From a virus: a stretch of 51,683 nt of DNA. Location: positions 1 to 51,683 of the IMG/VR virus record IMGVR_UViG_3300010389_000024, one strand, 5' to 3'. This document shows positions 36,301 to 43,400 of this stretch, piece after piece. Position numbers and translations under genes: made by a program. The first letter of the stretch is position 1. Every line of letters begins with the position of its first letter. Below the pieces are notes generated by a model. It saw only the letters and a list, made by a program, of their open reading frames with translations, made no database searches and was not told the DNA's origin.

Positions 36301-39300
36301 GTGGCTCAATGCAGAAGAGTCTCACGAGAAACACACCGAAGTCTACGATCTTGGTCTCTGCAATGATGAACCTGAAATTGATTATGGATTTATTGTCAAT
36401 GCAAATGTCGTTGCCTGTGTTGATGTTGATGGAGTAATTAGTACAGACACAAGTGCTGGAACTGGATGTACTCGTGTTGCTCCTGGTACAGTTCTTGCAA
36501 TTGCTCCTGGTGTTACTTACGACATTCAACCTCAGGTTACTCAAGCAACTGCGTTTGAGAATTATGGTGAAATTTCAGAGATCTATACTCCAGTCAGAGA
36601 CTATGGTCATATTCTTGACACTACTGGAATTGTATGCCCATTTGGTTCTCTTGGAACTATTGGCAACAATGCAGAATATGCATTTGTACGTAGAACTGTT
36701 GGAACCAATGAACTTGGTGGGTTCATCAGATTCGTTGGTGATGCTGAGATCTTCTTCACACCTCCATATATTGTTGAAGGATTTATTGGAAAAATTGGTG
36801 GAGATGGATACACACTATTCAGTCTTCTCCACCCTGGTTCTGGAAACCTATCCTACTTTGGTGGTTCTGCAGAGACTGTCAGATGGTCTCCAGACGAGGA
36901 ACAACTTCTCTTCACCACTAAGGGTGCAGCAACTACACTATTCAGTCTTCTTCATCCTGGTTCTGGTACAATTCGTGTCACCCCAGGTGTTGATCAAGCG
37001 AGAGCACTACGTCCACCTGCTGGTGGTGTCATCAATATTGATGGTACAGCACTTGAGTCCTTCATTGCTAACCCACCAGAAGATCAGGTTCTCTTCAGAT
37101 TTACTGGTGATCTAGACGAGTCCTTTGCTTACGGTCTATACACTGGAGATGGTAATCTCTTCTCGTTCGGTGGATCTTCTGAATTGCTCACCTTTGCTGA
37201 GCAACCAACTGTTGATCTCAGAATTAGTGGTGTTGCAGAGACTCCAAGAACTCGTGGATTTATTGGTTCTGGTGGTCTATTCACATTCATCAGCACCACA
37301 GAATCTCTCACTGTCAACCCACAAGAGAGACAACTACTCTTCTCCTTCACTGGTGCAGCAACTGAAGTTCTTTCTGCAAATCCACCAGAAGAAGGAACAG
37401 AGATTCGTCTATCTGGTTCTACTACTCCAGAGATCCTTACATTCTCCGAGCAGCCATTCGGTACAATCTCCATCTTCGGAGAATCTGCAAACGCATACGT
37501 TCCAAACCACATTGGTTCTGGTTCACTATTTGCATTTGCTGGTGCTGCAGAGGCAGTTGGATTCAACCCACCAGACATCACAACCGATCTCAAGTTCTTC
37601 GGTACAGCAGCGGAAGCATTTATTGCAAATCCACCAGAAGAGGGAACAGAGATCAGACTCTCTGGAGATACGACACCTCAAATTCTCACCTTTGCAGAGC
37701 AACCATTCGGTACGATCTCTGTATTTGGGGATGCTACAACTCCAAGGGCAAGAGACTTTGTTGGATCTGGTACTCTCAGAAAGATTTCTGGTGCTGCCGA
37801 GTCTATCACATTCAACCCAGAAGAGAAGCAAATGCTCTTCTCCTTCACGGGTGGAATTACAAGCGAGAAGCATACCGAGTCTTACGTTGGTGTGGATACA
37901 CCAATCAGAATCAGAAGAGGTGCTCTCAGCGATTACGAAACATACGACTTCCAGCCAAACTGGAATGCATTCGGTGTTATCAGTGTCACTGGCGACGTTG
38001 GTATTCGTTACGTTCCAAACAATGTTGGATTCGGCAACATCTTCACCATCGGTGGTTCTGCAGAGTCGGTTACCTTCAATCCCGACGAGAAGCAAATGCT
38101 ATTCTCCTTTACAGGAGAACTGGCAGAAAGAAGAACATCAACTCATGTTGGCGAGGGCAATCTATTTGCATTCTCTGGTGGAGCAGAGAGAGTTGCTTAC
38201 GCACCTTCACTACTCGCAGATATCAAGTTCAACGGTGAGTCAACATCCAAGTTTGTCATCAACAATATTGGATTTGGCAATATCTTCAATATTGGTGGTG
38301 CATCTGAGTCTGTCACATTCAACCCAGATGAGAGACAACTACTCTTCTCCTTCACTGGTGAACTAGTTGAAGCGTTTGGTGTTGCCGAAACCAAGCAGAT
38401 TGAAGTTGATCTTGATGGTGTCGGTATCTTTGCAAGATCCTTTGCACATGAAGGATTCGGAACCATCACGATTGCGGGTGATGCCTTTGATCGCTTCGTT
38501 GTCAATAACATCGGATTTGGTAATATCTTCACCATCGGTGGTTCTGCAGAATCTGTTACCTTCAATCCAGACGAGAAGCAGATGCTCTTCTCCTTCACTG
38601 GAGAATTGGCAGAAAAAACTCTGGTCAGAGAGATCAGTCAGGGCGGCACAATCACAATCACTGGTACTGCTGGAGATCCAAGTCTCACATTCGCAGAGCA
38701 ACCAGAAGTTCAGATTGCACTTTCTGGCGAAGGATATATCACCGCATCTCTCCGTCACATCGGTTCTGGTTCACTATTTGCATTCTCTGGTGGAGCAGAA
38801 GCAGTTGGTGCAGTTCCTCCAACAGAGCAAGCACTATTCAGAGTTTCTGGAAATTCTGTCAACAAGTTTGCTGCAGATTATGTTGGCACTGGTTCACTCA
38901 GAAAACTATCTGGTGCTGCAGAGTCTGTCTCGTTCAACCCAGACGAAAGACAGATGCTCTTCTCCTTCACAGGAGAAAGAATCTCCGAGAAGAGAACTTC
39001 CAGAGAAATCAGTCAAGGTGGAACTATCAAGACATCTGGAGAAGCAGGTGTTCTCGTCAGGTTCGCACATACTGGAGAAGGAACAATCTCCGTCACTGGA
39101 GACACCAAGTTCACCAGAGCAAGAGACTTTGTTGGATTCGGCACTCTCAGAAAACTATCTGGTGCAGCAGAATCTCTCACCTTCAATCCAGACGAGAGAG
39201 ATATGCTGTTCTCCTTCACGGGAGAGCGTATTTCCGAGAAGACAACATTCAGAGAACTCGGTACTGCTGGCAAGTTCACCTTCACTGGAACCAGCGGCGA

Positions 39301-39535
39301 TCCTCTACTCACATTCGCAGAGCAACCATTTGTCAACATTGATGTTACAGGTGATTCTGTTGACATTCGCACCAGAGCATATCAAGGAACTGGACGCCTC
39401 TTTACCGTCAACAATGTTGATGAGGCGTTCGTCAGGACTGGATATCAAGGTTCTGGTAATATCAAGATTGATGGTATCGCTCTTGTCCAAGTACAACTCT
39501 TCCAGCCACCAAGGACATTTGTCTGGATTATCTAA
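33326..39535 (+). CDS. Giant repeat-rich fibre/adhesin protein
   Basis: The product has 2069 residues and no recognised catalytic domain. The first half contains repeated DYG motifs (DYGFIGVAAQ, LDYGYIRDPA, VRDYGWILGT, VRDYGHILDT) alternating with GSGTLFGFNNLEE strands. From about residue 1180 on, the protein is built of FGNIFTIGGSAESVTFNPDE followed by KQMLFSFTGELAE, in units of about 81 residues with half-units between. FSFTG occurs seven times. It is all beta in character, as expected for a long fibre or solenoid. A terminator lies just upstream, so an own promoter in the 85-base gap is expected, though no clear late box is seen. A host-contact fibre role is inferred from size, repeats and neighbours. 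Confidence 0.75.
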   Translation: MAIYTFTSGVESESVGQYSNELLSSLANRTIGSFTIRTARGLFGFISSDERRTYVYEPSVIDLYNELDYGFIGVAAQASIDQGNISDANATYVDYGRIYYVTNVESFGFVKLVSEASWKATQAWEGSGNIGLYGKEQSPASYKWVADGKVRIEGNSDYAFSPVVNGRGGLSLRGNSQIGITAITSGSGQIFSGGLKSESRTKVYPLGEEILDLVITPDELAFYNRNIVNVSISNGGDGTGSYGGFDIGRHYRFNLASANVDRYVWFQIDVSNYESIDFEVIRGNWSNGGERPDAWNGEHLYFQYWNGAGSWITIGSVNADDSSFDQLKIYSIALTQSIKNINGGFVYIRAVQLNHSGQPTDNWGLRNVGLRVSADTRKTLFDITGGASVLRQYAYDTEGTLFNFSGLDEKVVYDYAGSGTLFGFNNLEEARVYDYNCHDENVIDYFVETDYGFVERCLTSETITGDVSGDATGCLVRVEDGTTARVVSGQTYRTALNSDIATTFLDYGYIRDPANALLDYGHILTTSNVMPCGLFTFNKEIESDNKFTPNWNGSGTINVFGASRVPLDVAVYGVGFFKKLGGSAEAVAVAEETKDLFRINGAADIGITAIVLSEGGNLFGIGGAAESIAFNPPEETPLFKFSGNLTEKYSQAYVGEGVLFTLQTAVEKAVFDYVGSGSLFGFNNLEESRVYDYNCSSVVEFFDLDYGLIVDRNNLSITQIGTTTISTPTTAPSGAIQIALGATVTITPTGSYTVPNQISTPQYFEDYGIISERYDPVRDYGWILGTVAQGQPGCKYNQIDITGAVEVQYIPSWIGSGNIKLDGAAFVPLDAQVFGGGSIKKLGGAAETASFAETSTDLFKITGTPIVGITAIVLSEGGNLFGIGGAAESATFNPPEETPLFKFSGTAEPPLLAYSEFSSGTLFSFSGGQERNSFAWEGSGTITLLPRKPETYELSELANYTLEDYETCGLYINLGDTSFYTGHTKLGCVQLKWLNAEESHEKHTEVYDLGLCNDEPEIDYGFIVNANVVACVDVDGVISTDTSAGTGCTRVAPGTVLAIAPGVTYDIQPQVTQATAFENYGEISEIYTPVRDYGHILDTTGIVCPFGSLGTIGNNAEYAFVRRTVGTNELGGFIRFVGDAEIFFTPPYIVEGFIGKIGGDGYTLFSLLHPGSGNLSYFGGSAETVRWSPDEEQLLFTTKGAATTLFSLLHPGSGTIRVTPGVDQARALRPPAGGVINIDGTALESFIANPPEDQVLFRFTGDLDESFAYGLYTGDGNLFSFGGSSELLTFAEQPTVDLRISGVAETPRTRGFIGSGGLFTFISTTESLTVNPQERQLLFSFTGAATEVLSANPPEEGTEIRLSGSTTPEILTFSEQPFGTISIFGESANAYVPNHIGSGSLFAFAGAAEAVGFNPPDITTDLKFFGTAAEAFIANPPEEGTEIRLSGDTTPQILTFAEQPFGTISVFGDATTPRARDFVGSGTLRKISGAAESITFNPEEKQMLFSFTGGITSEKHTESYVGVDTPIRIRRGALSDYETYDFQPNWNAFGVISVTGDVGIRYVPNNVGFGNIFTIGGSAESVTFNPDEKQMLFSFTGELAERRTSTHVGEGNLFAFSGGAERVAYAPSLLADIKFNGESTSKFVINNIGFGNIFNIGGASESVTFNPDERQLLFSFTGELVEAFGVAETKQIEVDLDGVGIFARSFAHEGFGTITIAGDAFDRFVVNNIGFGNIFTIGGSAESVTFNPDEKQMLFSFTGELAEKTLVREISQGGTITITGTAGDPSLTFAEQPEVQIALSGEGYITASLRHIGSGSLFAFSGGAEAVGAVPPTEQALFRVSGNSVNKFAADYVGTGSLRKLSGAAESVSFNPDERQMLFSFTGERISEKRTSREISQGGTIKTSGEAGVLVRFAHTGEGTISVTGDTKFTRARDFVGFGTLRKLSGAAESLTFNPDERDMLFSFTGERISEKTTFRELGTAGKFTFTGTSGDPLLTFAEQPFVNIDVTGDSVDIRTRAYQGTGRLFTVNNVDEAFVRTGYQGSGNIKIDGIALVQVQLFQPPRTFVWII
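36820..39400 (+). repeat. Tandem coding repeats, about 243-bp period
   Basis: Unit starts (ggattcgg/ggatttgg) at 38027, 38270 and 38513 are spaced exactly 243 bases (81 codons). Stretches of about 100 bases are nearly identical, especially between 38027 and 38513. Looser copies lie before and after. A separate 45-base identity (35162-35206 and 35948-35992) lies in the first half of the same gene. Confidence 0.85.
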
Positions 39536-39538
39536 TTA

Positions 39539-39546
39539 GATAAATA
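39539..39546 (+). promoter_or_regulatory. Late promoter element GATAAATA
   Basis: GATAAATA lies 3 bases after the stop of the giant repeat gene and 26 bases before the ATG at 39573. Confidence 0.65.
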
Positions 39547-39572
39547 CTTTTGAGAAAAAGTGTGCGTAAACG

Positions 39573-40031
39573 ATGACCACTCAGGTACAGTTTAGAAAAG
39601 GCACAACTCCCGAACACGCTCTTTTTACTGGAGCACTCGCTGAAATTACAGTTGATACTGATAAAAAGACAGCGGTAGTACATGATGGTAGTGATATTGG
39701 AGGTTTTGAACTCCAACGTGCGAGATGGGAAGTTGTAAATTCAAACGGCAATTTATCATGCGGACTCAGATGGTTGGTTGACACCTCTGCTTCCGCGTTA
39801 ACTTTAAATATGCCGTATGAATCTGCTGGTGTAGTTCCTCATGTTGGGGATATGTTAGAACTGGTTGATTTCAAAGCGACCTGGGCTATAAATAATGTTA
39901 CGTTAACAACAAGTGGTGGACAGTTGTTTTTGAATAAATTTGGGAATATTGATTCCGAATTTGTTCTAGATGTCGCTGGATTATATGTTCAGTTTATTTG
40001 GGATGGAACTTACTGGAGGATCCTAGCATGA
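39573..40031 (+). CDS. Mtd N-terminal-domain-like small tail protein
   Basis: The product has 152 residues. The first 50 (VQFRKGTTPEHALFTGALAE followed by ITVDTDKKTAVVHDG) match the N-terminal domain of the major tropism determinant (Mtd) and many phage fibres, where this small beta-prism joins the receptor-binding part to the tail. The remaining 100 residues contain SGLRWLVDTSASALTLNMPY-like beta strands and end with LYVQFIWDGTYWRIL, a closing pattern frequent in tail proteins. There is no C-type lectin variable region and no reverse transcriptase in the window, so no diversity-generating system is indicated. The stop overlaps the next start (ATGA). Confidence 0.75.
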   Translation: MTTQVQFRKGTTPEHALFTGALAEITVDTDKKTAVVHDGSDIGGFELQRARWEVVNSNGNLSCGLRWLVDTSASALTLNMPYESAGVVPHVGDMLELVDFKATWAINNVTLTTSGGQLFLNKFGNIDSEFVLDVAGLYVQFIWDGTYWRILA

Positions 40032-40396
40032 GCCTATATCTCAGTGCAAGCACAGCAGCAACTAGTCAAGTTGTTGCACAATCAAATGATTTTACCGTTC
40101 ACGCTCTAAGAAGAGACAAGGATGGTATGCTTTATTATACCGTGGCAAGATCCACAGAAGACGCAGTTTTTGATTTTCACAGAACTGATGGAGAGGAATA
40201 TACTGATTTCCTCCAAGGTCAAGAATACATTGATGCAACACCCAATACACCAAAGGCATATTCAAACGACGTTGATGATAAATATCAACAGTTCAGGTTT
40301 GATTTCAGACGCTTGACATATTTTATTGACAATGATGGTTACTTAGTCGCAAGACTAAATAAATCATATGATCACAACTCTCAAGGACCTAAGTAA
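40028..40396 (+). CDS. Small structural/accessory protein
   Basis: The product has 122 residues. The ATG at 40028 is preferred to an in-frame TTG at 39998: GGAGGA at 40015-40020 is an excellent ribosome site 7 bases upstream, and the ATGA overlap couples it to the Mtd-N-like gene. The protein has ALRRDKDGMLYYTVARSTED at about residues 26-45 and FRFDFRRLTYFIDNDGYLVA at about 88-107, both beta-type. No family is recognised by name. The order Mtd-N-like protein, this protein and the large S74 fibre suggests that they belong to one fibre assembly. Confidence 0.65.
   Translation: MSLYLSASTAATSQVVAQSNDFTVHALRRDKDGMLYYTVARSTEDAVFDFHRTDGEEYTDFLQGQEYIDATPNTPKAYSNDVDDKYQQFRFDFRRLTYFIDNDGYLVARLNKSYDHNSQGPK
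40355..40362 (+). promoter_or_regulatory. Late promoter-like element CTAAATAA
   Basis: CTAAATAA lies inside the 3' end of the preceding gene, 45 bases before the ATG at 40408. Confidence 0.4.
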
Positions 40397-40407
40397 GGAT
40401 TTAAAAA

Positions 40408-43400
40408 ATGGCAGATTTTAGACTCGGCAGACTGAAGTTTAAGTGGCGTGGCGATTGGTCAGCGTCTACTGCGTATGTCATTGACGATATCGTTAAGTAT
40501 GGTGCAAACTCATATGTTTGTGTAGTTAACCACACTTCGGCGGGATCGGAAACTTCTTTTTACTCATCGGACTTGAGTAACTGGGAGCTCCACACAGAAG
40601 GTCTCAGACACAGAGGGGATTGGGCAGCATCAACTTGGTATGCTCTTAATGATATTGTAAAGTATGGAAACACTCAATATCGTGCCACAACTGGCCATAC
40701 CTCTACGCAAACAATTGCATTTCAAAATTGGTCTTCATATGTAGATGGTCTACTATTTGAAGATTCTTGGAGTTCAACAACAAACTATCAAAAAGGAGAC
40801 GTTGTAACTTACGGTGGTTACACATATGTTTCTAATGGTGAATCTATTAACGTTGCTCCAAATACAAATAACGCAATTTGGAAGATTTTAACAACAGGTT
40901 TCTTAGCACAGGGAGATTATAATTCAGCAGAAGTTTATGAGCCTGGAAATGTTGTAAAATATGGTGGTAACACATATGCCTGCCGAGTAACAACGAATAC
41001 CGAGCAGTATCAAATTGCAACTGCAACTGGAGATGGATCACTTGCTACTTATACGTTTTTAACGTCTGTTTCTAGTGCTCCATTTGGTGTTGGTGATTCT
41101 GTCACGGTATCTGGATCTTCCATTGGTGGTTATAATGGAACTTTCCGAGTAGTATCTTCGTCAACAACTGGATTTGTAGTTTCTAATGCAACTACAGGAT
41201 CTGCTACTGGAGGAATATTAAATTATATTCCAGTTCCAACCAATACAAGGTTCTGGGATTTAATTATTGAAGGTTTTAGTTGGAATGGTCAGTGGAGTTC
41301 AACAACTGTTTATCAACTCGGTGACGTTGTAAACAGAAATGGTAACTCATACATCTGTATTACTTCAAACACCCTCGGTGCAGCAACCGCTCCAGAACTT
41401 GATTCTCAAGGTAACTACTGGAACTACATTTCTCAGGGTGGTGACGCTGCTCAGGTTCTACAAGAGACTGGAGACCTTCTCTATCAGGCAGCAGGTGGTA
41501 TTAACAGAATTGCACTACCAGCTGGTTCAATTGGTACTGCTGAGGAGCAGAGAGAGGCAAGTGGTAGAGTTCTAACCGTTGGTGGTTCACCACTTCTCCC
41601 AAGATGGGAAACAAACAGCGTAACTGCTCCTGTCTATTATGTAACTAAGGAAGGTTCAGACGCAAACAACGGTAGAAGCATCTCTAGAGGTTTTGCTTCA
41701 CTCCGCCATGCTTGTGACTTCATCGCAGCGAAGACAGGTGCTGACGCTCCTTCTGCAAGCAATCCACACACGATTTACGTTAAGGCAGGTGTCTACCAAG
41801 AGACACTACCAATTCAAATTCCACAGTTCGTTTCGGTTATTGGTGATAACCTAAGAACCTCGGTTATCAAACCAAAGACTGGTCTTGATTCCGATATGCA
41901 AGCGATTGTACTTGGAACAAGCGTAAGTCATCTCAAGTTTGGTGATACTGTTTATAACTCAACTGGAACCAAGTCTGCTAAGGTTCTTGATTCGGATTAT
42001 GCAACCAATGTCCACCTCCTTGACCTAACTGGTGGTAAGTGGGACACTAACGATCTCTATGTTGACATCGTAAGTCACACTCATGCTGATGCACATGATC
42101 TAATCCTATCAAACAGAGAGTTTATTGCTGCAGAAGCATATCATCGCCATGCTGCAAATGATGGTGCTGTTCTTGGAACCCAGGCAGTTGTTAAGGATCG
42201 CCTAGAAGAGTTCATTGACGCTCTAGTATTCAACGTTAAGGCAGGTCAAAACAATAAAGTTTGGGATTTTGCTAGTGCAAGAATCGGTGGTACTGATATC
42301 ACTGGTAACGATACACAAGACACAAACCTCCTAAACTACATTGATAGCATTGCCACTCAGGTAATGCGTAATGAGACCGTTACCATTTCTTCTGGTAACA
42401 CACTCACTCAGGTTAAGGATACATCACAAACTGTTGATTCTTCTTCTCCTTATTGTGCTTCTGTTGCTTCCGCAATTACAACTCTGACTGGTATTGTCAC
42501 CACTGCGATCAGCAATGGAAACATGAATGCAACCACTAAGGTTGAACCATACATTGCAATTACCGCAGCAACAACTCGTGTTAATAACGAGTCAACAATG
42601 TTCTACGTTGGTTCTCATACCACCATTAAGGACTTGATTTTTGAGGGAATGGATGGATTTGCTCCATCTGGATCAAATGATCAGGACATGGACACCGCAA
42701 CAATTAAGGGTGTTTACTTCAGACTTGATCCTAACTCACCAATTCAAAAATCACCATATATCCAGAACTGTACCGCAATTGGTGGTGCAGCAGTTGGTAT
42801 TCTGATTGACGGTGCAGTTCACGCACACTTTGATAACTCATCAACACCTTCTTACAAGTCAATGGTGTTTGATGCTTACACCCAGATTCTAGATGGTGGT
42901 GTTGGTTTCTATGTAACAAGAGGTGCTTCTTCTGAGGTTGTTTCTTGCTTCACATACTACGCTCACATCTCATACACCTCAACCAGAGGTGGTAAGATTC
43001 GTGCTGTTTCTGGTAACTCTTCATACGGTAAGTACGGTGTTATCTCAAGAGGATTTGACGATACTGAATCAACAGTCAACGGTAATGTCAAAGGTCTAAG
43101 ACTAGAGCTTGATCCACAGGCAGCAAAGAATGGTACATTCCAAGTTGGCGAAAGAATTCAAGGTGGTACATCGGGTGCTATCGGTGAATTGATCAGTGAT
43201 CAGTCGCCTTCTAACTACCTATACTTCTTCCCAATTACTGGAACATTTGTTCAAGGTGAAGTTGTTACAGGTCAAACTTCAACTGCTTACATCACTCTGC
43301 TCAATAACAGCGATGCTGTTACTGGTCAGAAAGGATTCCTTCTCACTGTTGCAGGTCTGGCAGCAGCACCTGACCAAGGTGGTTCTGTTGAGATGGTTGA

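Noticed and set aside
34758-38366. Long alternate-frame ORFs within the 2069-residue gene
   Set aside because: They are Leu-, Ser- and Gln-rich low-complexity shadows caused by repeated codons in the real frame.
33326-39535. CRISPR-like array
   Set aside because: The repeats are long, imperfect and in coding frame, with no short palindromic repeats separated by unique spacers.
39887-39894. Internal TATAAATA in the Mtd-N-like gene as a promoter
   Set aside because: It lies well inside coding sequence, 134 bases before the next start, which has a strong ribosome site and ATGA coupling; it may be chance.
39998-40027. TTG start at 39998 for the 122-residue protein
   Set aside because: GGAGGA at 40015-40020 and the ATGA overlap point to the ATG at 40028.
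39573-40396. Diversity-generating retroelement
   Set aside because: Only the Mtd-type N-terminal domain is present; no reverse transcriptase, template repeat or lectin variable region is visible.
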